Source of the DNA: Symsagittifera roscoffensis
Taxonomy: Eukaryota; Xenacoelomorpha; Acoela; Convolutidae
Reading direction: 5' to 3'
NCBI RefSeq assembly: GCF_963678635.1
Contig: NC_087071.1
Span: forward strand, 20,923,194 to 20,987,193
Length of the DNA: 64,000 bases
Part shown: positions 1 through 9,289 of the stretch, in pieces
Layout of the letters: each line of letters opens with the position of its first letter
Position numbering within the stretch: the first letter of the stretch is position 1
The notes under the pieces: model-generated
Told to the model about the DNA's origin: nothing
The model's input: only the letters and a program-made list of their open reading frames with translations
Database searches by the model: none
Translations under genes and position numbers: made by a program

Positions 1-31
1 CTCACGCACAAACCACTCAGCCACGGATGCT
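1..31 (-). other. tRNA-like 5' arm cut by window edge
   Basis: Read on the minus strand, the left edge carries a perfect pol III A-box (GTGGCTGAGTGG) in the setting expected at the start of a tRNA-Ser/Leu-type gene or a tRNA-derived SINE. The rest lies outside the window, so no anticodon or B-box can be seen. It could be chance, a tRNA gene or a SINE head. Confidence 0.25.
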
Positions 32-48
32 CTAAAAATCACAATTAC

Positions 49-214
49 TAGCCACCAAAAGCAGAGAACCAATGCTATGAAATTTCATAAGCTACAGATC
101 GTGATTATAGCAAAAGTGCCAACAAATAAAGGAACACTGTTAATGAACACTTTCAATTGCGAGTTCGGTTAGGAAAACTACAAGAAGGTTCGTACTATTA
201 CACTTTGCTCGAAG
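49..214 (+). repeat. direct repeat, copy 1 (flanks SEL1 exon)
   Basis: This block of about 165 bp recurs at 575-750 in the same orientation. Shared landmarks include a GCAGAGAACC-type stretch, a GATTATAGC stretch and GGTTCGTACTATTACACTT. Identity looks like 80-90% by eye, with small indels. The two copies bracket the short SEL1 exon at 476-549, which suggests a local duplication in the intron. Confidence 0.7.
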
Positions 215-475
215 ATCACGAGTATAATAATGAATAATAATAGGCTTCTACATGGATAACTGGAGACGAATAGAGCCATGATGCCACTCTGATCCATGTT
301 TGTTGTTTATTGGGGACGGAAAACCACCTGACACGGATATTAAAAATGCATTCAATGCTTTCCCACGAGCACAACAACCTCTCGTATATTCTTCGTTTCC
401 CTCGTCGATAAATTGTCTTAAATTCAATATATTGGTCGGAACATTCGGTTAGGAATAACCAGCAACCACTGTTAC

Positions 476-549
476 CTTCATCACTCTGTATCTGTTCATG
501 TACAGTTGTCCCACACCTGCTTGGCCCATTGCGTTGCCAATACATTGGC
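476..549 (-). CDS. SEL1L: SEL1/SEL1L, exon 4 candidate (Sel1-like repeat)
   Basis: This short minus-strand exon candidate encodes GNAMGQAGVGQLYMN, a good match to a Sel1-like repeat helix and to the SEL1L segment that follows the LIQYYQFLAEKG region. The acceptor (TTCTTAATAG) leaves two bases that complete the glycine codon split by the exon at 1459-1656, so the phase agrees. The donor is AAG/GTAACA. The last eight codons do not resemble SEL1L well, and sequence beyond the donor is closed or unlike the family, so the 3' limit may be wrong or this exon may be damaged. The remaining SEL1 repeats and the C-terminal membrane anchor would lie beyond the left edge. Confidence 0.5.
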
Positions 550-574
550 CTATTAAGAAGCTTAATAAGTCACA

Positions 575-750
575 AACACTGGCCACAAATAAGGCAGAGA
601 ACCAAAGCTATGAAATTCCATACGCTACAGATCATGATTATAGCCAAAGTGCCAAAAAATAAATGAACACTGTTAATGAACAATTTCAATTGCAACTTAA
701 ATTACAGAAAAACAAGGAGGTTCGTACTATTACACTTCGCTCGCTAGAGT
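575..750 (+). repeat. direct repeat, copy 2 (flanks SEL1 exon)
   Basis: Second copy of the block at 49-214, same orientation, about 525 bp downstream. See that entry for the shared landmarks. Confidence 0.7.
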
Positions 751-1458
751 AAATAGAACGGTTGACGTCAGTTGGATGACGAAAGTACAGATTTGGGGAT
801 GATCGAAAATGACACCGAAAGCAAACAAGGATAGCCGGTTGCTGTGCAAGTAGCACGAAGTACGGTCGACAATAATAAAAACCTTATATCGTTTTTTAAA
901 TTGTTTCGTTATTTTTTACCAGCTGTGTGGTGAGAGGAGCCGAAGAAAAGCCTAAGCTTAGGCATGTTCAACGGAGATAGTAAAATAGGTATACTCAACA
1001 ACAGTTCTTCATAGACTTCTTCATAAACGAATAAAAAATATTAAAATCGATGATTTTTTTCTCCCAAGGTGCTAAAAGAAACTTCGAACAATGAGTTTCA
1101 GATTAAAACTAAATTTTCACAATTTAAAGAGGCTCGTATTTTTATGAGTCTGATGACTCGCTTTATTTGCTCGAAGTAAGGTTAGCAGTCGAAACTTTCC
1201 AACCGGTTTTTCTAGACAGTGAGAAAACGTTTTGAAATACTTTCTGTGTTTGAATTACGACTGAGAGGGCTTTCATATGATATATCATTCGACCATAGAC
1301 GTAACTGTTTGTGGCGGCTAGGTTTGCAAAAAAAACACTAAAGCATACCCGAAAGCAAAATTTCTTCCCACTTTCAGTAGTCGGAACAAAAAAACTATTT
1401 ATTTTTTATTAAGTTTTTTGACATGCTGGGGCTCTTACAACGTTGACCTGTTTCTTAC
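751..1458. other. SEL1 intron 3, no gene seen
   Basis: AT-rich sequence between the SEL1 exons at 476-549 and 1459-1656. I see no coding region, RNA gene or clear mobile element. Confidence 0.5.
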
Positions 1459-1656
1459 CTTTATCGGCTATGAACTGGAAATACTGGATGAGATCCTGGT
1501 CAAAGAGGGATGAGAAGAAGTTGGGATTCTCGAACTGGTCCTGAAGTCTCACTCGAGTGATCACTGGACTGCCCAATGTGACGTCTTCGGCAACTCTGTC
1601 CGCCACTCTTCTGTACCACACTAGGGCACCTTCGCAGCTTTGAGGCACTCCGATTC
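1459..1656 (-). CDS. SEL1L: SEL1/SEL1L, exon 3
   Basis: Exon of the ER-membrane adaptor that links the HRD1 ubiquitin ligase to substrates in ER-associated degradation. The translation contains GVPQSCEGALVWYRRVADRV, then a VRLQDQFENP motif and LIQYFQFIADKG. These match in order the SEL1L segment with the CESAL...YR.VA, R.RLPDE.ENP and DLIQYYQFLAEKG motifs. The acceptor is TTCATTGAAG and the donor is AAAG/GTAAGA. With the acceptor at 1656 the glycine codon split at the end of the previous exon (3407) is completed exactly, giving an uninterrupted NWQ-G-IGVPQS join. Open reading continues 5' of the acceptor, but that part does not match the family and is intron. Confidence 0.88.
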
Positions 1657-3406
1657 CTTCAATGAAACCAGAATATATATTATTGAACCTGACTCTAACC
1701 ACATTGTTACAATTTAAGTGTTTCTGTTCTTTGTCTAATGTTATTTATGATCTTGAGACAAACGATCTTTTATTCAAACTATACGTGATACTTAATTGAA
1801 TAGTTATCAAAACAGCCAAAACTTTAGTTTTAATTTTCATAGTTTTGTAAAGATATAAGTTACAAATATACAACTTAGAACCATCTCGAAAATCGGATTG
1901 CTTCTTTAATGTTCCGACCATTTGAATAATGTGGAGGAACTTTGTAATCGGGCGTGTTTCATTCTTTTTTCACGCAAAACTTGGTACCACAAATAATCAT
2001 TGGAATGGGTCGAGTAATATACCAAATTGAAGTTCTTAATTATGCTTAATTCAAGCCCTGAAAACATGTCCAAGACCAAAAATTTTCTTTCGTAATTTGT
2101 TCTTATTGTTTTTGTTTTCATTCATTTTTCTACAAAAATTTTTGTTCAATTTGCTTGTATTACTATGACTGTCTAATATGCCTAAATTATAGTTTTAGAT
2201 CAGATCCTTCTATCACACCACTCAGAAAAAACTAATTTGAAAACAAAACATTGTTTGGTAATTTTTTAAAGACTATGGTAGAACATTCTGTGCTACTTGC
2301 ACAATAACCGGCAATCCGTAATAATGATTGATTGAAACAGAGAGACGAAGCTGAGCATCGCACCACTTGCGATACATCTGGATCTATCGAAATGAATGAG
2401 AAGATTTATGAAAAAACCATGCCCAAACAATAGAATGACAAAGCCAAAATTATATATTTTTTCAAAATTTCAAAACTAATTTAAAACTTTTGCGTCCCTC
2501 TTCCCCACATAATCCAAATATCAATTTTTTACGCACGTTGAAATTCGTATTCCCGTTAGTAAAAAAGATTTCCAATATCGGATTTCTCGATTGATCATAC
2601 AACCTCTTATTTTAATTGAACGCAAAAACTTAGATTACATAGGGTAGTTTTCGAGAAAATCAAATAGTTTCTAAAAACTATTAAAAAACAATTATTTTCT
2701 TTTTCGAGGGCCCCAACTTTTGTGTAAAAAAATGGGCTTAGGCGATTATGCAGGGGCGCTTCCCACATCAGGTTGCTTCGATTGAACCTAAAAACTCAAT
2801 TTCTCAAATTGAACCTAAAAACTCAAAAATGGTCCGACTGCTTTTGAGAAACAATAAAAAATTTCAAAAAACCGTCAAAAATCAAAAAGTTAGACTTTTC
2901 CGAGAGCCAAAAGTTTTTTTATAATGTAGGCGACTTTCCCAAAAACCAAACCATTATTTGAAACATAAATCTCAGATTTGAGCGACTAATTTTCGAGATA
3001 GGTCAAAAAGAAAAAAAAATGATTAAAAAATTAAATATTAGTTTTTTCCGAGGGTTCCAACTTTTGAGTTAAAAAAAGGGCTTAGATGATCATGCAGGGG
3101 CGTTTCCCATAACCAGTTGTTTCTATAGAACCCAAAACCTCGCCTCGTACTTGATTTTATTGTTAAGCAAGCAATTTAGAAAAATTATATACTAATTTAA
3201 TACATCACGGCCCACATTAGTTAATTTTGAATTTTCATGAAACTGAGCATGTCAGCTGCATAGCAGCAATTGATTCAACTGATTTTGTTAAACAAGTTTT
3301 TAGCTCAAAAAGTCTATATTCCGATTTGATAACGCTTCCTAAACGCAAGCGTAACTATTAATTCACAGATGCATTCTTTGACCAGCAACGTCGTTAAGTA
3401 GCTTAC
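1657..3406. other. SEL1 intron 2 (about 1.75 kb)
   Basis: AT-rich intron with GT-AG ends on the minus strand. Its right half contains internal direct repeats at 2690-3145, described separately. I see no other gene in it. Confidence 0.7.
2690..3145 (+). repeat. diverged direct repeats inside SEL1 intron 2
   Basis: A segment of about 110 bp near 2695-2805 recurs at about 3035-3145. Common landmarks are CCAACTTTTG, GGGCTTAG, ATGCAGGGGCG and CCCA-CAGTTG-type stretches. A partial third copy with CCGAGAGCC and GGCGACTTTCCC lies near 2895-2945. Identity is roughly 80% between the outer copies, judged by eye. Confidence 0.65.
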
Positions 3407-4006
3407 CTTGCCAGTTTTTGTAGGCCATTGCCATCATCGCAAGTGGATTTTCTCCAAGCGCTCCAAAGGTATAATACACAAGCGACTTAGCCAGTGATCT
3501 GTTAAATCCATTAATGCCCAGAGAATACAACAAAGCTAAGCCAGCTTGAGTTCGTGGTTCTCCAACTGCAGATAAATTGACAAAAAGCTCCTGAGCGTAA
3601 TTTAGATTCTGCTTAAAATGGATTCCAAATACATGTGCCATTGCAACAATGCCTCCAGCTTCTGAATGATTCAGCTTCCAAGCTTGTTGAAATAAAGCAT
3701 AAGCTTTTCTGATTGCTTTTTTATCGTCAACTTTGTTCAACATTGAAACTGCCTCGTTAAAAAGTTGTTCAGCTTCGCTAAATTTTTTCAGCTGCTGCTC
3801 AACCTCCTCTAAGCCTTTATCAATAGTTCCAAGTTCATCCAGGTCCATATCAAAAGTACTTTTCGCTTTTCTCATTCCAAAATCGCGCATTAGCATTTCT
3901 TTGTTTTTGGTCTGTATTGTCGAGTCGTCAACAAAGGATCTTTCAAAATATTTTTGTACTGGCTGTTTTCCAAGCCCTTCTTGAGATTCGATAGGGCTAC
4001 CGGCCT
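3407..4006 (-). CDS. SEL1L: SEL1/SEL1L, exon 2 (Sel1-like repeats)
   Basis: A 600-bp exon encoding about 200 residues of luminal SEL1. The first third is low-complexity and charged. From about residue 90 it enters Sel1-like repeats (AYALFQQAWKLNHSEAGG..., then a GEPRTQAGLALLYSLGING turn). It then reaches SLVYYTFGALGENPLAMMAM, almost identical to the SEL1L repeat that reads ALVYYTFGALGGN in vertebrates. The donor (CAAG/GTAAGC) splits a glycine codon and matches the acceptor at 1656. The acceptor I chose (TTTTCTAG, exon start 4006) is not in phase with the candidate first exon, so either the 5' boundary is slightly wrong or a small exon is missing. Confidence 0.9.
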
Positions 4007-4231
4007 CTAGAAAACTCAAAAATTAAAACTTATGTTTAAGGATCTGCTGAATATATGAAAAGCTAACTTCTTAATAAGATATCCAAACTCAATTTTTTGA
4101 CCTTCCATTCAGATTTTATCCCAATAAGTCGTAAATCTGCTTTAAAAACTTAGATTTAACATCTGGTCGGTACGGGTAAGAATTAGACGAAAAAAACTTG
4201 GTCTGAAAAATCTAAGTGCATCAAAAAAAAC

Positions 4232-4384
4232 CTTGCCTGATTTTGGTTCCTTTCCCCCTTCCGTCCCGGAACTTTCTTTGGACTGAGTTTGGACGTTTGG
4301 AATATCGGGTTGAGCTTGTGAACTGGCTATTGTGCTCAGCAGAGCACAAACGAGTAACTGATCAAGGATATGTTTGGGCAACAT
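4232..4384 (-). CDS. SEL1L: SEL1/SEL1L, candidate exon 1 (signal peptide)
   Basis: The first ATG on the minus strand upstream of exon 2 opens a frame with a short N-region, a hydrophobic core (LLVCALLSTIASSQA) and a likely signal-peptidase site after SSQA. A Gln/Ser/Glu/Lys-rich linker follows up to a CAAG/GTTTTT donor. An ER-targeted precursor with an acidic, low-complexity N-terminus fits SEL1L, which is an ER luminal/type I membrane protein. Position and orientation fit an exon 227 bp upstream of exon 2. The reading phase does not join exon 2 cleanly with the splice sites I can see, so the donor or an intermediate exon needs transcript evidence. Confidence 0.6.
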
Positions 4385-4984
4385 TATGATTTCATAGCAA
4401 ATGCGATTTACAGGGTTGAATTAGAGAAACTTCATATCTTTATCTATAACTGGAAAGATATGAAACAAAGACAAGCATCAATCCTCGACTAAGGATAAAT
4501 GAAAATGGGCCCTTCCGTCATGCGACGGTACGCGCACAGGTTGGATAGGGCCGTACCAACGCTATATAAATACATCGGCAAAAATTCATAAATAAATCAA
4601 AATGATTTTATTGCATCCAGAGAGTTGTCAATTAAAATCTACCCTCCTCGATTATAGCACAGATAGAATTGTCTATTGTGTCATGCCCTTAATGGTGAGT
4701 TCGAGGAGGTCCGAACGTTCATAGGACCCAAAATAAAAATGCGTTGCCTAAGTCCCACAATTTTTCTTCATGTATTCAAATCAGATTTAATTAGGAGGTC
4801 GGAAGTATCAAAATAACCAAGGTTACAGTCAGGAGTCCCTTTATCACATTATCCAGTCAAAATCCTCAAAATTTTCTAGATATGGAAGAGAAAAGTATAA
4901 AGTGGATAGAAGTTGAGAAAGTAAGATGGTTGGGAATCAAGCCAACCAGATTGAGAAAACTATGACCTGCACAGAATAAACCGC
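4385..4984. other. upstream of SEL1, no gene seen
   Basis: Presumed 5' flank of SEL1 (minus). A GCTATATAAATAC stretch at 4561 reads on the plus strand, the wrong direction for SEL1. I see no coding region or recognisable promoter that I can defend. Confidence 0.4.
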
Positions 4985-5108
4985 GTAACATTCGCCCCGA
5001 AAAGCATACCGACGTAAAAATAAAGCTAGGTTCTAAAACGACTGGCTAGCGTCTAAACACAGCTTTACATGCTTTTGACCATCTACCAAAGCCAGTTCAA
5101 TGTTAGCG
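4985..5108 (-). repeat. LTR-X terminal fragment (inverted relative to 9608-9725)
   Basis: About 120 bp that is the reverse complement of 9608-9725 (shared landmarks TAACATTCGCCC, CGACTGGCTAGCGTCTAAAC, CACAGCTT-ACATGCTTTT, CCAGTTC). The plus-strand copies near 49200-49290 and 55010-55085 end in the same GGGCGAATGTT motif. It is therefore a terminal fragment of the dispersed LTR-X repeat, lying just outside the copia insertion at 5117. Confidence 0.7.
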
Positions 5109-5111
5109 TGA

Positions 5112-5116
5112 CATTC
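5112..5116 (+). repeat. target-site duplication, left (CATTC)
   Basis: The five bases CATTC directly precede the 5' LTR and recur directly after the 3' LTR at 8866-8870. A 5-bp duplication is the expected footprint of Ty1/copia integration and fixes the ends of the element. Confidence 0.85.
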
Positions 5117-5256
5117 TGTTAATTGTCAAGTGTTTTGATTACTCAATCTACCGTTAAAGTGTTCCAATGCAGTATGTAATTCTAATTTTCAGAGACCTGA
5201 TAGTATCCCGTTGTGCCTCAATTAAAGTATCTTTCAAGACTAATTTCGTGTAAACA
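5117..5256 (+). repeat. 5' LTR of copia element
   Basis: 140 bp, TG...CA type, matching 8724-8865 along its whole length. Its CCTCAATTAAAG corresponds to CCTCAATAAAAG in the 3' copy, where a polyadenylation signal is intact. Very short LTRs are usual in GalEa-type copia elements. No standard tRNA primer-binding site is apparent after it; an ATG starts at 5257. Confidence 0.88.
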
Positions 5257-5399
5257 ATGACAGCAGGAGGTAGTTAGTAATGGCCTCTTACAAGAATCCA
5301 CCATCTCTGAGTGTGGTGTATCCTACGACAGTTATGGTTCTGAAGTCGACATTTGGCGAAGAATGACGGATATGGCTAAAGCGAAACAAGCACTTGCTG
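5257..5399 (+). pseudogene. copia gag, N-terminal piece (upstream of LINE)
   Basis: After one frame correction this stretch reads into a segment with YDSYGSEVDIWRRM and a downstream AKAKQALAV. That is the usual start of a copia-type Gag (W...L..L.K.K.G.A), and it continues across the LINE at 6694 with SLTGQYKEVAIS. The gene is therefore split by the LINE. Stops around 5277 and at 5365 depend on frame, and an indel near 5275 is likely. Confidence 0.6.
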
Positions 5400-6692
5400 T
5401 TGTTGTTGTTGGGGATTCACAGCACTGCTGTTGGGATTCTTGGTCCCGGCGTCTTCTCTAAAACAATGTCCACTTGTTTCTGCACGTGATACAATCACAG
5501 AATAATTGCCACGTGCACGTTGTCATTTCTGAAAATCTCTCGTTTACAAATTTCCACATCGTGTTTAAAATTCTCGTCTTGAGGCCGATTCGTTTATCAA
5601 AATGAATATATGGTTCTAATCGATTTACAATCCTACTGGTTCTGAAAACAAATTCGTTTCTCGCTTTTTCCGTTCTCACTTTTCGCATCTCAAAAATTTC
5701 TGTATTTCTAGCCCGTGTGGTTCGCCTGTTTAACACTATTTCATTTCGTTCATTAGAATCAAGACTGGCAAGAAGTAAGATGTTATTTAGCTGGATGAAC
5801 ATGGGCAGGGGTAAAATGTTTAGCAAGCGTAGTTCGTTGATGTACACTCCCGTTTTATTTCCAGTGATCCAACGGATTACTTTCTTTTGAAATCGCTCCA
5901 ACTGCAATTGATCCCCCCTCGATATATGTGTACATGAGAGTCCGTATAATAACACTGGGAGTATTAGTGACTTATACAGGCCTAACTTTACAAACATATT
6001 TATCTTTGCTGATAGGTTTCTTCTCAGGAGGTACAGTACTTGGTTTGCCTTCTTTAATCTTGTTTCAATGTGTACCTTCCAACTTAAATCGCCCGACACA
6101 AAAATTCCCAGATCTTTCACAACCATCGATGTTCCAAGCACTACACCAAAAAGCATAGAGTTAGCGTCTCCGCCCCTAAAACTTACTTTTTGCACATTTA
6201 TCTAGTGCTAATTCCATTTTGTTCTCAGTTACCCACTGCTGAATTTTGTCCAGATCTTCTTGAATTTCAATTGATGTTTTTTTGATGGAGAGTAGTTTAA
6301 GATCATCCGCAAAAATATATGGTTCAGAGAATTTGAGTACTTCAGGTAGGTCGTTAATAAAAATGCAAAAGAGCAGTGGTCCTAAAAGTGATCCTTGGGG
6401 AACACCACTAGTGACTTCTAAAACTTTTGAGCTGATATTGTCTACTCGTACAAACTGTTTCCTGTTTTTCAAATAGTCATAGAGTACCTCTAACATGCAG
6501 CCTCCTATTCCTATAAGTGCAACTTTCTTAAGTAGATCAAAATGCGGAACTTTATCAAAGGCTTTTGCAAAGTCAGTGTAGAATGCTACAATTTCTGCGT
6601 TTGAGTCATTGTCAAGCGCTTCATATATTTCTTTCAGGAAAGAGAGCATGTTTGTCAAAACTGATCTACCTTTAGTAAAACCGTGTTGTCAA
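5400..6692 (-). mobile_element. 5'-truncated LINE (Jockey/CR1-like) inserted in copia gag
   Basis: The insertion is minus-strand. Its 3' end is at about 5400, where the minus strand finishes in a (CAA)n tail, and its 5' truncation point is near 6690. The interrupted gag reads in from both sides. GTTGT occurs at both junctions and is a possible short target duplication, though the repeat tail makes the exact edge ambiguous. Only the RT and C-terminal region remain; the endonuclease and ORF1 are absent. The insertion is younger than the copia element. Confidence 0.85.
5458..6658 (-). pseudogene. LINE reverse transcriptase, broken by a frameshift
   Basis: From 6658 downward the RT palm is clear: YTDFAKAFDKVPH (motif A), SGVPQGSLLGPLLFCIFIND (motif B) and IFADDLKLL (motif C, catalytic DD). 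NKMELALDKC and then LGIFVSGDLSW follow, with the long C-terminal region typical of Jockey/CR1-type LINEs. The frame shifts near 6180-6190 within the K-C-..-K-F/V-S-F motif. The second frame runs to a stop at 5458. The protein would make cDNA by target-primed reverse transcription. The 5' part, including the endonuclease, is missing. It could be Jockey, CR1 or a related clade; the tail and motifs do not decide. Confidence 0.88.
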
Positions 6693-6693
6693 G

Positions 6694-7380
6694 TTGTCTC
6701 TGACAGGCCAGTACAAAGAAGTAGCCATATCTGTCAGTGTCGATCAGCCTAACAGCGACAAAGGAACGGACTCTATCTTGGCTGTGATGGATGCCAATTT
6801 TCAGAAAGAATCAGTGGAAAGTGCCTATGAAGCGTATCTGAATTTGTTCAGCAGAGGGGATTTATCGATGTCTTCTTTTCTTATTGAGTTTGAAAGACGC
6901 TACACGAAGTTGAAAAGTCATAGTCTCTCGCTGCCAGAAGAGATGCAGGGTTGCAAGCTGCTAGAAGTTGCTGATTTACAACAGTCCCAGAAACAAATGT
7001 TACTTTCTGCTGTTACTTCTTTGAAGTACTCCGAAGTTAAACGAGTTATTCGCCGTACGTTTGTCGGAATTGGCGAGAGCGCCGATGAAGGCGAAATACG
7101 GATGGAGCAAGAAGCGTTTTTTGCTGGTAAGCACAGTAGGAGAAAGTGGGATAAGCGCAAAGAAGATTGCAAAAGTGACACGCAGAAGCAAGGTGGTGGT
7201 GTGGAGAAACGAACCAGTCCACGCAACAAACAGGGACATATCACACGTTGTGTGACATGCGGATCGATTTTTCATTATGTCAAAGACTGTCCAGACTCGA
7301 ATAATGCTGGAAGTTCCAAACGAGTTTCAAGACATAAAAGTGTGTCTGGAGGAAGCCCTGGAAGCTCAAGGGGAAACTGA
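6694..7380 (+). pseudogene. copia gag, main piece with CCHC zinc knuckle
   Basis: A 228-residue open frame that continues the gag interrupted by the LINE. It contains SLTGQYKEVAIS, a helical segment with ESAYEAYLNLFSRGDLSMSS, and an IEFERRYTKLK stretch (a copia Gag capsid signature). A basic linker leads to the nucleocapsid knuckle CVTCGSIFHYVKDC near residue 190 (CX2CX4HX4C). It would package element RNA in virus-like particles. The first codons are fused with LINE-derived sequence, so the apparent start is not the native one. Confidence 0.85.
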
Positions 7381-7705
7381 AGAAGAGTCCGAGTCAATGG
7401 TGATTTTTGCTTTTCTTTCTGGACAGCGAGAACCCGACATTGATGCCGCTTTTGCAACAAACTCAAAACTGCCGAATGAGTCCCTAAATCACGGCATAAT
7501 TGACACTGGTTGCACTTCCAGTGTCTGTGGAGCGGTTTGGTTTGATTTGTTCATGCGTAATTTGTCTCCAGAAGTTGTCGTAGAAACCTTTGATTCAAGT
7601 ACTCAGATTCTTTTTGGAAACATGGGTCGCCAGACAGTTGTTTTCAGCGTTAAAATTCCCAGATTCATCAGAGCTGGAAGGCCTCGTGTTGTCTCACGTG
7701 GATGA
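7277..7705 (+). pseudogene. copia aspartic protease region
   Basis: Overlaps the end of gag in a different frame. It carries the retropepsin active-site motif HGIIDTGCTSSVCG near residue 70 (D-T-G), followed by a beta-rich stretch ending in a VKIPRF segment. In copia elements Gag and Pol share one frame, so the overlap suggests a frameshift mutation near 7300. The frame ends at 7705, where RT-derived sequence is already joined: the integrase and the RT fingers/palm are deleted between about 7665 and 7690. Confidence 0.8.
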
Positions 7706-8609
7706 TTTTCGGATCACAGGTACTACTCAGTTCAGGAACAGGTTTGTCAGTTCTTTGAAACGTACTTTCACGATTGGTTCAGAATCGAGACTGCCTCTGA
7801 TTTTCACTGGACTGGCATTCAAGAAAGAAGCAGACGGTACAATTTCGGTTTCCCGAGAAAAAGTTTGTTGAAAATTTGGTTCAGATGGATTTTGAACCAG
7901 ATACTTAGATTATTTATCAGAACGTGAGGTTGAAGTGTTCAGAAGCCTTGTTGGTAAACTTCAGTGGCTCAGCAGTCAGACAAGGCCGGATCTCAGTTTC
8001 AGTGCTAATACATTTATCAGTTGTGATGGCATGCATGTCAATTTCGCTAAACTCGCCAACAAGCTGATACGCCGGGTGACTTATGAGAAAGACTGTAAAC
8101 TGCTTTTCAGACCACTCTTCTTCACAGAAAAGCGGCAATTACGGTTTCTAAAACTGTGCACTTTCTCCGATGCTGCGTTTCAAAATCTTCCAGATGGTGG
8201 CTCTCAGGCAGGTTATGTCATTGGACTTTTCAGTACTATTAGTGAGACTTTTCATCTGATTGGCTGGAATTCTAAGCGTGTTAAGCGCATAGCAAGAAGT
8301 ACTCTAGCAGCAGAAACGCTAGCTCTTCAAGATGCGATTGACAACGCTTTGTTTCTGAACAGCATTTTTCATAAAATTCTGGGTGTAGAGTTCGATATGA
8401 TAGCGTACATTGATAGCAAGCAACTACACGATTCATTGAAGTCTGCGAAAGGCGTGACTGAGAAGCGGCTCCGCGTCGCTATAGCCGCTATACGTGAAGT
8501 TATCGATGAGAAAAATCTCTTGATAAAATGGCTGCCAATTCGCTTCCAGCTAGCTCACTGTATGACCAAGAAAACAGCTCCAACAGACCAACTTTTGAGC
8601 GTCATGTAG
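7690..8609 (+). pseudogene. copia RT (C-terminal part) and RNase H
   Basis: Starts in the RT at LVLSHVDDFRITGT (the VDD catalytic motif), runs through FTGLAFKK, and is interrupted by stops around 7870-7930. It is then open from 7935 for 224 residues: VGKLQWLSSQTRPDLSFSAN (thumb/connection), SDAAFQNLPDGGSQAGYVIG (RNase H first Asp), RIARSTLAAETLALQDA (Glu and helix) and IDSKQLHDS (third Asp). It closes at 8609 with ..HCMTKKTAP. The preserved RNase H contrasts with the deleted integrase and RT core. Confidence 0.88.
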
Positions 8610-8723
8610 AGTGGATCTCTCCACAGAATAATCAGTGACTGATTGAGACGCGTTTGTGGCTTTATATAGCACTTGAGCCGTTAATTACGCGGCAAACAAA
8701 ATAAAAAAGAAAACAGTGCAGTT

Positions 8724-8865
8724 TGTTAATTGTCAAGTGTTTTGTTTACTTTATCTACCGTTAAAATGTTCCAATGCAGTATATAATGCTTATTTCCAGA
8801 TACATAATTGTGTATCCCGTTGTGCCTCAATAAAAGTGTCTTTCAAGAGTAATTTAGTTTTAACA
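8724..8865 (+). repeat. 3' LTR of copia element
   Basis: 142 bp matching the 5' LTR at 5117-5256. It has an intact AATAAA near 8829. The purine-rich stretch just upstream (AAAATAAAAAAGAAAACA) may be the polypurine tract. CATTC follows at 8866-8870 as the target duplication. Confidence 0.88.
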
Positions 8866-9289
8866 CATTCGACCGGAATGGTCAAAATGCATGACGACTT
8901 CAAAATTGTATGAGGAGCAGCCCAGTGGGAAAATTGGCAGTCTCGACGAATTAACAGAGTTAATCGTTCAATTTAACGAATTAGGAGAGTAACAATTTTG
9001 ATTTTCACGAACACTGAAACCGCAAAACCAGAACAACGATTTTCGTTGATATAACACAGACGTGCGGTTAACAAAAGAGACGACAGAAATTATATTCTAA
9101 AATTATAGCGGAAGAGCAATCCAAATTGTAACGATCGTACAGCTAAAATCGTTACGGAGCAGTTCCCGAGAGTTCTGAGGGGTATTGGGAAGATTTTGCT
9201 ACCCTTCCTGGACTAAAACAAGACCGCTCTTCGACCACTTTCGACAATCCGGAAGGGTCTTGGGAAGAGACTGAAACTGGTTTTTAAAC

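Larger units (their letters stand above)
5117..8865 (+). mobile_element. Ty1/copia (GalEa-like) LTR retrotransposon, LINE-interrupted
   Basis: Complete outer structure. The 140-bp and 142-bp direct LTRs both start TGTTAATTG and end AACA, and CATTC duplications flank them. Inside, in order, are gag with a CCHC knuckle, an aspartic protease, the end of the RT carrying a VDD motif, and a Ty1-type RNase H, which is the Ty1/copia order. The integrase and most of the RT are deleted, so the copy is non-autonomous. A 5'-truncated LINE lies in reverse orientation inside gag (about 5400-6692). Removing it would leave about 2.45 kb. The gag and the RNase H, with its SDASF/LPDGGSQ-like motif, resemble the GalEa group of copia elements, from memory. 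Frameshifts and stops show decay. Confidence 0.9.

Noticed and set aside
4555..4575. TATATAAATA stretch as the SEL1 promoter
   Set aside because: It reads on the plus strand, while SEL1 is transcribed from the minus strand, and such words are common in AT-rich DNA.
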